This document shows, one piece after another, positions 46,164-54,997 of a DNA stretch of 64,000 nucleotides. Where the stretch lies: NCBI GenBank assembly GCA_900637135.1, contig LR134353.1:2170001-2234000 (forward strand), given 5' to 3'. The notes beneath the pieces are model-generated. The model was given only the letters and a program-made list of their open reading frames with translations, did not search any database and had not been told where the DNA came from. Within the stretch, counting starts at the first letter, position 1. Every line of letters starts with the position of its first letter. Position numbers and translations under genes: made by a program. The DNA is from Mycolicibacterium flavescens (lineage in GTDB: Bacteria > Actinomycetota > Actinomycetes > Mycobacteriales > Mycobacteriaceae).

Positions 46164-47362
46164 CAGGGCATTCGAAGGCAGAGCACATCGCACCGGACGA
46201 CACGGCCTCGAACGGTAGCACCGGCGTGCGCATCCTGCTCGACCACGTCTCCAAGGTCTATCCCGGCTCCGACCGCCCTGCGGTGGACGACGTGTCGCTC
46301 GAGATCCCCGCAGGCGAGATCGTCGTGTTCGTCGGCCCGTCGGGCTGCGGGAAGACCACGATGATGCGGATGATCAACCGGTTGTCGGAGCCGACGTCGG
46401 GCACGATCATGATCGGCGACAAGGACGCGTTGTCGATCCGCCCGACCGAACTTCGCCGCTCGATCGGCTACTCCATCCAGCAGGCCGGGCTGTTCCCGCA
46501 TATGACGATCCGCCAGAACGTCGGCCTGGTGCCCGGGTTGCAGCGCTGGGACCGCACACGCATCGCCGAACGGGTCGACGAACTGCTCGACATGGTCGGG
46601 CTGGAGCCGAGCCAGTACGCCGACAGGTATCCACGCCAACTGTCCGGTGGGCAGCAGCAACGTGTGGGCGTCGCGCGCGCGTTGGCCGCGGACCCTCCGG
46701 TGTTGCTGATGGACGAACCCTTCGGCGCCGTCGACCCGATCACCCGCAGCACGCTGCAGGACGAACTGCTGCGGTTGCAGGGCGAATTGCGCAAGACCAT
46801 CGTATTCGTCACCCATGACTTCGGTGAGGCCGTCAAGCTCGGTGACCGGATCACCGTGCTGGGCAACCAGTCCAAGGTGCTGCAGTACGACACGCCGCAG
46901 AACATCCTGGCCAACCCAGCCGACGACACCGTGGCCGGCTTCGTCGGCTCCGGCGCCTCGTTGCGCCAGCTGGGGCTGACGCGGATCAAGGATGTCGAGC
47001 TGCGGCCGCATCCCTCGGTGCGCCAGACGGCTTCGATCGACGATGTGCGGAAGACGTTGGCGGGCAGCGAGTTCGACTGGGTCGTTGTGCTCGACGACCG
47101 CGACCGGCCGGTCAGCTGGGTCCGGGGCGCCAAACTCGCGCACGCCACGACATTGGCCGATGTCGTCGAACCGCTCGATGTCGTCAGCACACATTCCACG
47201 CTCGAGGACGCGCTCGAGGCGATCCTCGCCGACCAGCACGCGTCGGCGGTGGTCGTGGGTGCCGGCAGCCGGTACGAGGGCGTCGTCACCCTGGACACAC
47301 TGATCGACACGATCACCTGGCTGAGGGCGTCGGCAGAGGCGGACACGGACGGACAGCCATGA
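46160..47362 (+). CDS. proV: Osmoprotectant ABC importer, ATPase with CBS pair
   Basis: A 400-residue ATPase. Walker A is VGPSGCGKTTMMRMINRL, the signature RQLSGGQQQRVGVARALA and Walker B VLLMDEPFGAVD. After the ATPase core, residues about 250-395 form a CBS-domain pair (VDWVV-type FDWVVVLDDRDRPVSWVRGA, SAVVVGAGSRYEGVVT). In OpuA-type systems such domains gate transport according to ionic strength or cyclic dinucleotides. ATG overlaps the first permease; the stop overlaps the second. Confidence 0.92.
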   Translation: MTGHSKAEHIAPDDTASNGSTGVRILLDHVSKVYPGSDRPAVDDVSLEIPAGEIVVFVGPSGCGKTTMMRMINRLSEPTSGTIMIGDKDALSIRPTELRRSIGYSIQQAGLFPHMTIRQNVGLVPGLQRWDRTRIAERVDELLDMVGLEPSQYADRYPRQLSGGQQQRVGVARALAADPPVLLMDEPFGAVDPITRSTLQDELLRLQGELRKTIVFVTHDFGEAVKLGDRITVLGNQSKVLQYDTPQNILANPADDTVAGFVGSGASLRQLGLTRIKDVELRPHPSVRQTASIDDVRKTLAGSEFDWVVVLDDRDRPVSWVRGAKLAHATTLADVVEPLDVVSTHSTLEDALEAILADQHASAVVVGAGSRYEGVVTLDTLIDTITWLRASAEADTDGQP

Positions 47363-48129
47363 CCGCGGTCGCGGATCCCGCTCAGTCGTCGGGTGCCAAT
47401 TCGGGCGAGCGCACACGACTGCTCATCCAGCCGGTCCTGGTGCTGATCATCGCTGCCGCCGTGATCTTCTGGGCGTTCAACCGCGACCTGACCGCCACCC
47501 AGCAGGAGAACATCAACCCCGGCAACATCGCCACACTGATCTGGCAGCACCTGTTGATCACCGTGGCGGTGACCGCGATCGTGCTCGCCATCGGCGTTCC
47601 GCTGGGGGTACTGGTCACCCGCCCCGGCGCAAAACTGTTGCGCCCGTTGTTCATGGGCGTCGCCAACATCGGCCAGGCTGCGCCGGCCATCGGGCTGCTC
47701 GTGCTGCTGTTCCTGTGGTCGGGTAGGACCGGGTTCTGGATCGGCGTCCTTCCGATCGCGCTGTACTCACTGCTGCCCGTGCTGGCCAGCACCATCCTCG
47801 GCATCAATCAGGTGGACCGATCGCTGGTGGATGCGGGACTGGGACAGGGCATGTCGCGACGTTCGGTGCTGACGCGGGTCGAGATGCCGCTGGCGATCCC
47901 GTACATCCTGGCCGGACTGCGCACGTCGTTGGTGCTCGCCGTGGGAACCGCGACACTGAGCTTCCTCGTCAACGCCGGCGGTCTGGGCATCCTGATCGAC
48001 ACCGGATACAAGTTGCAGGACAACGTGACCCTGATCCTCGGCAGCGTGCTCGCGGTCTGCCTCGCCCTGCTGGTCGACTGGATGGGCGGATTGGCCGAGT
48101 TCTACCTCAATCCCAAGGGCCTTCGATGA
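47359..48129 (+). CDS. Osmoprotectant ABC importer, permease 2
   Basis: A 256-residue permease of the same family as the first. The EAA-like loop reads SLVDAGLGQGMSRRSVLTRV. About six spans are visible; the N terminus (MTAVADPAQSSGANSGERTR) is cytoplasmic. It forms a heterodimeric channel with permease 1. It overlaps both neighbours by 4 bp. Confidence 0.88.
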   Translation: MTAVADPAQSSGANSGERTRLLIQPVLVLIIAAAVIFWAFNRDLTATQQENINPGNIATLIWQHLLITVAVTAIVLAIGVPLGVLVTRPGAKLLRPLFMGVANIGQAAPAIGLLVLLFLWSGRTGFWIGVLPIALYSLLPVLASTILGINQVDRSLVDAGLGQGMSRRSVLTRVEMPLAIPYILAGLRTSLVLAVGTATLSFLVNAGGLGILIDTGYKLQDNVTLILGSVLAVCLALLVDWMGGLAEFYLNPKGLR

Positions 48130-49091
48130 TCCGCCGCTCGATCGCCGCGCTGGCCTGCCTGCTGCTCGCCGGGTGCGGGCTGGGAGCGGGCAGCACCGTG
48201 CCGCTCAAGGTGGGCCCGGGCTCCATCCAGCCCGTCGCCGCACTCGAAGGAGTGCAAATCACGGTGGGCTCCAAGGAATACACCGAACAGGTGATCCTGG
48301 GATACATCCTGGAGTTCGCGTTGACCGCCGCCGGTGCCGACGTGCGTGACCTCACCGGCATCGTGGGCTCACGCAGCACCCGGGAAGCCCAGTTGTCGGG
48401 TCAGGTCGACGTCGCCTACGAGTTCACCGGCAACGCATGGATCAACTACCTCGGCCACGAGAAGCCGATTCCCGACAGCCGCAGACAGTTCGAGGCCGTC
48501 CGCGACGAGGACCTGGCCCGCAACGACATGGTGTGGTTGCCGCCCGCACCGATGGATGACACCTACGCGCTGGCGGCCAGCAGGGCGGTCGTCGAGCGGA
48601 CCGGTGTGCGCACGCTTTCCCAGTACGCCGAGTTGGTCAAGCGCGATCCGGCGGCCGCGCGTACGTGCGTGGACACCGAGTTCCGGGCCCGCCAGGACGG
48701 CTTTCCCGGAATGGCGGCGGCCTACGGGTTCGATCCGGCGCGGGCGCAGACGCCGGTACTGCAGGTCGGGATCATCTATCAGGCCACCGCGGACGGTACG
48801 CAGTGCGACTTCGGCGAGGTGTTCACCACCGACGGCCGCATCTCCGCGCTCGACCTCGTGGTACTCGTCGACGACAAGCAGTTCTTCGCCCACTACAACC
48901 CGTCGGTGACCATGAAACATGCCTTCTACGAAGCACATCCGCAGATCGCCGAGGTAACGGCACCGGTGACGGCCGCACTGACCAACGAGGCGATCATGGA
49001 GATGAACAAGCAGGTCGACGTGGAGGGCCGCGACCCGAGCCAGGTCGCGCGGGACTGGATGGTGGCCGAAGGTTTCGTCACCGTGCCGTAG
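48126..49091 (+). CDS. proX: Osmoprotectant-binding lipoprotein (ProX/OpuCC type)
   Basis: A 321-residue exported substrate-binding protein. The signal ends in a lipobox LLAGC with Cys17 lipidated. The ligand domain contains ITVGSKEYTEQVILGYILEF and VDVAYEFTGNAWINYLGH, typical of the QAT-family choline/betaine binding proteins. It delivers substrate to the two permeases. Last gene of the operon; stop at 49091. Confidence 0.9.
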   Translation: MIRRSIAALACLLLAGCGLGAGSTVPLKVGPGSIQPVAALEGVQITVGSKEYTEQVILGYILEFALTAAGADVRDLTGIVGSRSTREAQLSGQVDVAYEFTGNAWINYLGHEKPIPDSRRQFEAVRDEDLARNDMVWLPPAPMDDTYALAASRAVVERTGVRTLSQYAELVKRDPAAARTCVDTEFRARQDGFPGMAAAYGFDPARAQTPVLQVGIIYQATADGTQCDFGEVFTTDGRISALDLVVLVDDKQFFAHYNPSVTMKHAFYEAHPQIAEVTAPVTAALTNEAIMEMNKQVDVEGRDPSQVARDWMVAEGFVTVP

Positions 49092-49127
49092 CCCCGATTG
49101 CCACGACAACCACGCTGGTCAGGCGTA

Positions 49128-49148
49128 CCCTTCCGGTAGCCGGAGGGG
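49128..49148 (+). promoter_or_regulatory. Hairpin sequestering the ribosome-binding site of the monooxygenase
   Basis: CCCTTCCGG (49128-49136) pairs with CCGGAGGGG (49140-49148) around a TAG loop: nine pairs including one G-U. The second arm is the Shine-Dalgarno sequence itself, six bases before the ATG at 49154. Translation should therefore depend on opening this stem. Confidence 0.5.
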
Positions 49149-49153
49149 GTTCG

Positions 49154-50617
49154 ATGGCAGAGAAACGCGCAGTGCGTATCGCGATCGTCGGCGCAGGCAT
49201 GTCGGGCATCTGCATGGCGGCCAGGCTCCAGGATGCGGGCATCGACACCTTCACGATCTTCGAGCAGGCCGACGAAGTCGGTGGCACCTGGCGCGACAAC
49301 ACCTATCCCGGACTCCACTGCGACGTGCCGTCGCGCTTCTACTCGTATACGTTCCGGTCCAATCCCGAATGGACGCGGCTACTGCCGCCGGGTGGCGAGG
49401 TGCAGTCCTACTTCATGCAGATCGCCACCGAGCGCAACATTCGACCCCACATCAGATTCGGCACAGCGGTGACATCGGCGCAGTACCGCGACGGCACGTG
49501 GTGGGTCAGCACCACCGGCGGCACAGAAGCGTTCGACATCGTCATCACCGCCACCGGAATCCTGCGCGTGCCACGCTATCCGGACATTCGCGGCCTGGAC
49601 ACGTTTGCGGGCCCGATGTTTCACTCATCGTGCTGGGACCACTCGGTGTCCTTGCAGGACAAGCGGATCGGGCTGATCGGGACGGGCTCGACCGGTGTCC
49701 AGATCACCGCTGAGCTCGGCGGGAACGTCCGCGGTCTGACGATCTTCCAACGCACCGCGCAATGGGTCTTCCCGTTCCCGAACCCGCGCTACTCACCGGT
49801 CACCAAAGCAGCACTTCGACGCTTCCCGGCGATGAGCCGTCTCGGCTACCGCTTCTGGCAGGCCGTGTACGAGAACTTCTTCGCCAAGGCCATGGTTTCG
49901 CCGGGATTCCGTCGCCGCCTGGTGTCGGCGATGTGCCGGTGGAATCTCAACCTCTCGGTGCGCGACCCAGAACTGCGGAGCAAACTGACGCCGAACTACC
50001 AGGCGCTGTGCAAGCGCATCATCGCGGCCGGGCACTACTACCAGTCCGTGCAGAGGCCGGGCGTCGACGTCGTCGTCGATCCGATCGACCACATCGAGCC
50101 CAAAGGTGTCGTCACTGCGGACGGGACACTGCACGAGGTGGACCTGCTCGTCGTCGCCACAGGCTTCGACGCCCACGCCTACGTGCGTCCGATGGAGATC
50201 GTCGGCGAGCACGGAGTGTCACTCAACGAGGCCTGGGCAGACGGGCCGCAGGCCTACCGGTCGGTCGCGGTGCCGGGATTCCCGAACCTGTTCATGCTGA
50301 TGGGCCCGCACTCTCCGATAGGACAACAGTCGTTGGTGATCATCGCCGAGAACCAGGCCGACTACGCGATGTGGTGGATCGAACGCATCCGTAACGGCGA
50401 CATCATCGCCGCATCCCCTACGGACGTCGCCACCAAGGATTACAACGAGGAGATGAAAGCCGCTATGCCGCAGACGGTTTGGACCACCGGCTGCAACAGC
50501 TGGTATCTCGACAAGAACGGTCTGCCGGAACTGTTCCCCTGGGAACCCGTTCGGCATCGTCGGCTGCTGGCTTCGCCGGTGCTGTCGGACTTCACCATCC
50601 ACACCGCGCAAAAGTGA
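49154..50617 (+). CDS. Flavin monooxygenase, Baeyer-Villiger type
   Basis: A 487-residue FAD/NADPH enzyme. AIVGAGMSGICMAARL binds FAD, LIGTGSTGVQITAELG binds NADPH, and FAGPMFHSSCWDHS fits the Baeyer-Villiger fingerprint FxGxxxHxxxW. Residues VVATGFDAHAYVRPM form the typical ATG motif. It probably inserts oxygen into ketones such as those formed in steroid or hydrocarbon breakdown. The ATG at 49154 has a strong GGAGGGGG ribosome-binding site, partly buried in a hairpin. No functional link with the osmoprotectant operon is obvious. Confidence 0.88.
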   Translation: MAEKRAVRIAIVGAGMSGICMAARLQDAGIDTFTIFEQADEVGGTWRDNTYPGLHCDVPSRFYSYTFRSNPEWTRLLPPGGEVQSYFMQIATERNIRPHIRFGTAVTSAQYRDGTWWVSTTGGTEAFDIVITATGILRVPRYPDIRGLDTFAGPMFHSSCWDHSVSLQDKRIGLIGTGSTGVQITAELGGNVRGLTIFQRTAQWVFPFPNPRYSPVTKAALRRFPAMSRLGYRFWQAVYENFFAKAMVSPGFRRRLVSAMCRWNLNLSVRDPELRSKLTPNYQALCKRIIAAGHYYQSVQRPGVDVVVDPIDHIEPKGVVTADGTLHEVDLLVVATGFDAHAYVRPMEIVGEHGVSLNEAWADGPQAYRSVAVPGFPNLFMLMGPHSPIGQQSLVIIAENQADYAMWWIERIRNGDIIAASPTDVATKDYNEEMKAAMPQTVWTTGCNSWYLDKNGLPELFPWEPVRHRRLLASPVLSDFTIHTAQK

Positions 50618-50626
50618 CGGCCGTCA

Positions 50627-50643
50627 CACTAGAACCTCTAGTG
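50627..50643 (+). terminator. Small hairpin after the monooxygenase
   Basis: CACTAGA and TCTAGTG form a perfect 7-bp stem with an ACC loop, 10 bp after the stop. No T run. It could serve as a weak terminator or as an operator. Confidence 0.35.
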
Positions 50644-50694
50644 ATCCGTGCCACACAAGTCGGTCTCAAATACCCGCTGACGTCGTAAGTTCCG

Positions 50695-50720
50695 GGTTAC
50701 TGCACGCGTGTGCAGTAACC
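50695..50720. promoter_or_regulatory. Perfect 11-bp inverted repeat before the microprotein gene
   Basis: GGTTACTGCAC (50695-50705), a GCGT spacer, and GTGCAGTAACC (50710-50720). The symmetry suits a TetR-like dimer or an mRNA hairpin. The ribosome-binding site AGGAAGGA follows at 50725-50732. Confidence 0.55.
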
Positions 50721-50738
50721 CGTCAGGAAGGAACGACG

Positions 50739-50840
50739 ATGTTCGAACTCATCGTGTTCGGTGCGATTCTGGTCGTACTGATCGCCGCCCTCGGACTGCC
50801 TTATCCGCAGAGCACCTACGGCCGCTGGAACCGCCGCTAG
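50739..50840 (+). CDS. 33-residue membrane microprotein
   Basis: ATG at 50739 to TAG at 50840. It encodes MFELIVFGAILVVLIAALGL followed by PYPQSTYGRWNRR: one hydrophobic helix with a positively charged, Tyr-containing tail that should lie in the cytoplasm. A strong AGGAAGGA ribosome-binding site lies 6-13 bases upstream. The good signal and the coherent helix make it likely to be real. Its function is unknown; a regulatory or stabilising membrane peptide is possible. Confidence 0.6.
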   Translation: MFELIVFGAILVVLIAALGLPYPQSTYGRWNRR

Positions 50841-50857
50841 ACACCTCACCCTTCTTG

Positions 50858-50919
50858 CGCGAGCGTGCGCGTCTGCACACGACACGCCGCGAGAATTCAG
50901 CACGTTCCGCACGCTCGCG
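50858..50919. repeat. 62-bp palindromic dispersed repeat, copy 2
   Basis: Starts CGCGAGCGTGCGCGTC and ends CCGCACGCTCGCG; the outer arms pair over 11 bases (GCGAGCGTGCG). Same length and layout as copies at 6175 and 61925. Located between the microprotein and cobN. Confidence 0.75.
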
Positions 50920-50947
50920 CCCGCCGACGGTGCGTGGCGTGCGCACA

Positions 50948-50984
50948 CTACGCGGCGTGTCGTCGACAGACCCGCACGCTCGCG
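50948..50984. repeat. 62-bp palindromic dispersed repeat, partial inverted copy 3
   Basis: CGCGGCGTGTCGT at 50951-50963 and CGCACGCTCGCG at 50973-50984 match the reverse complement of the left half of copy 2. The left end (toward 50923) is degraded. Together with copy 2 it forms a tail-to-tail pair. Confidence 0.6.
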
Positions 50985-51020
50985 GAAAACGGGGGTGAGC
51001 GTGTGGGGTAGGAATGGGGG

Positions 51021-54000
51021 GTGCCGGAACCTGCCGTACTACTGCTGTCCACCTCTGACACCGACCTCATCACCGCCCGGTCCAGCGGCGCCAATTACCG
51101 GTGGGCCAACCCGTCCCGGCTGGTCGACGGTGAACTCGGTGAACTGCTGAGCGGCGTGGATGTCGTGGTGGTGCGGATTCTCGGCGGCTACCGCGCCTGG
51201 GAGGACGGCATCGACGAGGTGGTGGGCAGCGGCGTGCCCACCGTCGTGGTCAGCGGCGAACAGTCACCAGACGCGGAGTTGATGGGTCGCTCGACCACGC
51301 CCGCGGGGGTCGCGCTGCAGGCACACGTCTATCTCGCTCAGGGCGGCGTGACGAACCTGCGTCACCTGCACGCGTTCCTGTGCGACACCCTGCTGATGAC
51401 CGGCTTCGGGTTCTCACCGCCCGAGAGCACACCGCTGTGGGGCGTCGTGCCCCGCGACGGCGGCGGCGACGGACCCACGGTCGCCGTGCTCTATTACCGC
51501 GCGCAACATCTCGCCGGCAACACCGCCTACGTCGACGCGCTGTGCGACGCGATCGAGGATGCCGGTGGCCGTGCGCTGCCCGTGTTCTGCGCGTCGCTGC
51601 GCACCGCCGACGCGGACCTGCTCGAACTGCTCGGGACGGCCGACGCGCTGATCACGACGGTGCTGGCGGCAGGCGGCGCCACCCCGTCGAGCGTGTCAGC
51701 CGGCGGCACGGATGACGCATGGAACGTCGCGCACCTCGCGGCGCTGGACGTTCCGATCCTGCAGGGGCTGTGCCTGACGAGCCCACGGGCGCAGTGGCAG
51801 AACAACGACGACGGGCTCTCGCCGCTGGACGTCGCTACCCAGGTCGCCGTGCCGGAGTTCGACGGGCGCATCATCACGGTTCCGTTCTCGTTCAAGGAGA
51901 TCGACGACGAGGGCCTCACCTCGTACGTGCCCGATCGTGAACGGTGCGCCCGGGTCGCCGGGCTGGCCGTCCGCCATGCGCGGTTACGTGCAATCCCGGT
52001 GCAGGACAAGCGGATTGCGGTGGTGTTCTCCGCCTACCCGACCAAGCACGCCCGCATCGGCAACGCCGTCGGGCTCGACACGCCGGCCAGCGCGATCGCG
52101 CTGCTGCGCGCGATGCGCGAGCACGGCTACCGGATCGGCGACGGTGACGGCGACCTCGACACCATCATCGCCTCCGGTGACGGCGACGCACTCATTCACA
52201 ATCTGATCGAACGCGGCGGCCAGGACCCCGACTGGCTTACCGAAGGTCAAGTCGAGGGGAACCCGATCCGGGTGTCGGCCAAGGAGTATCGCGACTGGTT
52301 CGCCACGCTGCCTGCCGAGCTCACCGACGCGATCGTCGAACACTGGGGTCCGCCGCCAGGAGAGATGTTCGTCGACCGCAGCGCCGACCCCGACGGTGAG
52401 ATCGTCATCGCAGCCCTGCAGGCGGGCAACGTCGTGTTGATGGTGCAGCCGCCGCGCGGTTTCGGTGAGAACCCGGTCGCGATCTATCACGATCCGGATC
52501 TGCCGCCGAGCCACCACTATCTGGCTGCGTATCGGTGGATCGAGTCGGTGTTCGCCGCCGATGCGGTCGTGCACCTCGGCAAGCACGGCAACCTGGAGTG
52601 GCTGCCGGGAAAGACGCTGGGCATGTCGGCGGCCTGCGGATCCGATGCCGCGCTGGGCAATCTGCCGCTGATCTACCCGTTTCTGGTCAACGATCCCGGT
52701 GAGGGCACCCAGGCCAAGCGTCGCGCCCACGCCACGCTCGTCGACCATCTGATCCCGCCCATGGCACGCGCCGAAACCTACGGTGACATCGCGCGTTTGG
52801 AGCAGCTGCTCGATGAGCACGCCAACGTGTCGGCGCTTGACCCCGGCAAGCTGCCCGCGATCCGTCAGCAGATCTGGACGCTGATGCGCGCCGCGAAGAT
52901 GGACCACGATCTCGGTCTCGAGGAAAGGCCCGAAGAGGACTCGTTCGACGACATGCTCCTGCACGTCGACGGCTGGCTCTGCGAGATCAAAGACGTCCAG
53001 ATCCGCGACGGGTTGCACATCCTCGGCCAAACACCAAGCGGCGAAGACGAACTGGACCTGGTGCTCGCGGTGCTGCGGGCACGCCAACTCTTCGGCGGCG
53101 AGCAGACGGTGCCGGGCCTTCGCCAAGCGCTCGGCCTCGCCGAGGACGGCAACGACGAACGCGCCGCCGTCGACGCCGCCGAAGCACAAGCCCGGAAACT
53201 GGTCGCTGCGCTGCAGGATTCGGGGTGGAACCCCGAGGTGGTCGACACGCTGACCGACAACGCCGACGCCGCCGCGGTGCTTCGGTTCGCCGCGACCGAA
53301 GTGGTGCCGCGGCTCGCGGGCACGGCGGAGGAGATCACCCATATCCTTCGCGCGCTCGACGGTCGCTTCATCGCCGCCGGCCCGTCGGGATCGCCGCTGC
53401 GGGGGCTGGTCAACGTGCTGCCCACCGGGCGGAACTTCTACTCGGTCGACCCCAAGGCGGTGCCGTCACGGCTGGCCTGGGAAACCGGTGTGGCGATGGC
53501 CGATTCGCTGCTGGATCGGTACCGCAAGGATTACGGCGACTGGCCGCGCTCGGTTGGCCTGTCGGTGTGGGGCACATCGGCGATGCGCACCTCCGGCGAC
53601 GACATCGCGGAGGTGCTCGCCCTGCTGGGTGTGCGACCCGTGTGGGACGAGGCGTCGCGGCGGGTCGTCGATCTCGAACCGATCGCGCTGGCCGACCTCG
53701 GACGGCCTCGCATCGACGTCACCGTGCGCATCTCCGGTTTCTTCCGGGACGCCTTCCCACACGTCGTCACGATGCTCGACGACGCCGTGGCCCTCGTCGC
53801 CGGCCTCGACGAACCGGCCGAGGACAACTACGTCCGCGCGCACGCCCAGGCCGACCTGACCGAGCACGGCGACGAGCGTCGCTCCACCACTAGGATTTTC
53901 GGCTCGAAACCGGGCACATACGGTGCCGGGCTGCTGCAGCTGATCGACAGCCGCAACTGGCGCGACGACGCCGACCTCGCCGAGGTGTACACGGCGTGGG

Positions 54001-54605
54001 GCGGATTCGCCTACGGCCGCGGTCTGGACGGCGCACCGGCCGCCGACGACATGAGCCGGCAGTACCGCCGAATCGCGGTGGCGGCCAAGAACACCGACAC
54101 CCGCGAACACGACATCGCCGACTCCGACGACTACTTCCAGTACCACGGCGGCATGATCGCCACCGTTCGTGCGCTGACCGGGAAGGACCCCGCCGCCTAC
54201 ATCGGCGACAACACCCGCCCCGATGCCGTGCGAACCCGCACCCTGTCCGAAGAGACCACCCGGGTGTTCCGCGCCCGCGTGGTCAACCCGCGTTGGATCA
54301 ACGCGATGCGCAGGCATGGTTACAAGGGTGCGTTCGAGATGGCCGCTACGGTCGACTACCTGTTCGGTTACGACGCCACGGCAGGCGTGATGGCCGACTG
54401 GATGTATGAGCGGCTGTCGGCGGAATACGTGCTCGACGACGAGAACCGCAAGTTCATGACCGAGTCCAATCCGTGGGCCCTGCACGGTATGGCCGAACGG
54501 TTGCTGGAGGCCGCCGACCGCGGAATGTGGGCGGCCCCGGAGCAGGCGACGCTCGACGGTTTGCGCAAGGTGCTGCTCGAGACCGAAGGCGACCTGGAGG
54601 GCTAG
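51021..54605 (+). CDS. cobN: Cobaltochelatase large subunit CobN
   Basis: A 1194-residue subunit that binds hydrogenobyrinic acid a,c-diamide and inserts cobalt in the late, aerobic route. Features of the CobN/BchH family include AVVHLGKHGNLEWLPGKTLGMSA, PTGRNFYSVDPKAVPSRLAW and NPRWINAMRRHGYKGAFEMA. CobS and CobT partners are not in the window. GTG start at 51021. No cobalamin riboswitch was found upstream; instead the region carries two palindromic repeats. Orientation is opposite to cobG-cobH-cobIJ. Confidence 0.96.
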   Translation: MPEPAVLLLSTSDTDLITARSSGANYRWANPSRLVDGELGELLSGVDVVVVRILGGYRAWEDGIDEVVGSGVPTVVVSGEQSPDAELMGRSTTPAGVALQAHVYLAQGGVTNLRHLHAFLCDTLLMTGFGFSPPESTPLWGVVPRDGGGDGPTVAVLYYRAQHLAGNTAYVDALCDAIEDAGGRALPVFCASLRTADADLLELLGTADALITTVLAAGGATPSSVSAGGTDDAWNVAHLAALDVPILQGLCLTSPRAQWQNNDDGLSPLDVATQVAVPEFDGRIITVPFSFKEIDDEGLTSYVPDRERCARVAGLAVRHARLRAIPVQDKRIAVVFSAYPTKHARIGNAVGLDTPASAIALLRAMREHGYRIGDGDGDLDTIIASGDGDALIHNLIERGGQDPDWLTEGQVEGNPIRVSAKEYRDWFATLPAELTDAIVEHWGPPPGEMFVDRSADPDGEIVIAALQAGNVVLMVQPPRGFGENPVAIYHDPDLPPSHHYLAAYRWIESVFAADAVVHLGKHGNLEWLPGKTLGMSAACGSDAALGNLPLIYPFLVNDPGEGTQAKRRAHATLVDHLIPPMARAETYGDIARLEQLLDEHANVSALDPGKLPAIRQQIWTLMRAAKMDHDLGLEERPEEDSFDDMLLHVDGWLCEIKDVQIRDGLHILGQTPSGEDELDLVLAVLRARQLFGGEQTVPGLRQALGLAEDGNDERAAVDAAEAQARKLVAALQDSGWNPEVVDTLTDNADAAAVLRFAATEVVPRLAGTAEEITHILRALDGRFIAAGPSGSPLRGLVNVLPTGRNFYSVDPKAVPSRLAWETGVAMADSLLDRYRKDYGDWPRSVGLSVWGTSAMRTSGDDIAEVLALLGVRPVWDEASRRVVDLEPIALADLGRPRIDVTVRISGFFRDAFPHVVTMLDDAVALVAGLDEPAEDNYVRAHAQADLTEHGDERRSTTRIFGSKPGTYGAGLLQLIDSRNWRDDADLAEVYTAWGGFAYGRGLDGAPAADDMSRQYRRIAVAAKNTDTREHDIADSDDYFQYHGGMIATVRALTGKDPAAYIGDNTRPDAVRTRTLSEETTRVFRARVVNPRWINAMRRHGYKGAFEMAATVDYLFGYDATAGVMADWMYERLSAEYVLDDENRKFMTESNPWALHGMAERLLEAADRGMWAAPEQATLDGLRKVLLETEGDLEG

Positions 54606-54614
54606 GTTGGGGAG

Positions 54615-54995
54615 GTGTCTGCCACCTTCGCCGATGTCGCCAAGTCCGAGTACATCCTGCTGACCACGTTCACCAAGGACGGCAGACCCAAGCCGACGCC
54701 GATCTGGGCGGTGCCCGAGGGCGACGGGCTGATCGCCATCACGCAGGAGTCCTCGTGGAAGGTCAAGCGGATCCGCAACACCGCGCGGGTGACCATCGCG
54801 CCGTGCGACATGCGCGGCAACCCCAAGGGGGAGGCGGTCGAAGCCGTCGCCGCGGTTCTCGACAAGTCCGCCAACGGCGCGACCTACGACGCGATCGGCA
54901 AACGCTACGGCCTGCTGGGCAAGACGTTCAACGTTTTCTCGAAGCTGCGCGGGGGAATGAAGAACAACGTGACCATCGAGATCAAGCCGGGTTGA
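54615..54995 (+). CDS. PPOX-class F420/flavin-binding protein, copy 1 (Rv2061c-like)
   Basis: A 126-residue split beta-barrel protein, probably F420-dependent, with YILLTTFTKDGRPKPTPIW and WKVKRIRNTARVTIAP. These motifs define the F420-binding FDOR type. It begins with GTG at 54615, 9 bp after cobN; the ribosome-binding site is very close, so the start is uncertain by a few codons. The next gene is a paralogue. Substrate unknown. Confidence 0.8.
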   Translation: MSATFADVAKSEYILLTTFTKDGRPKPTPIWAVPEGDGLIAITQESSWKVKRIRNTARVTIAPCDMRGNPKGEAVEAVAAVLDKSANGATYDAIGKRYGLLGKTFNVFSKLRGGMKNNVTIEIKPG

Positions 54996-54997
54996 CC

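Noticed and set aside
50841..51020. Possible cobalamin riboswitch before cobN, or at cobG and cobL
   Set aside because: I looked for the conserved B12-box core in these leaders and did not find it; the cobN leader is occupied by palindromic repeats.
51984..53342. 452-codon minus-strand open frame
   Set aside because: Antisense to cobN with no domain signal.
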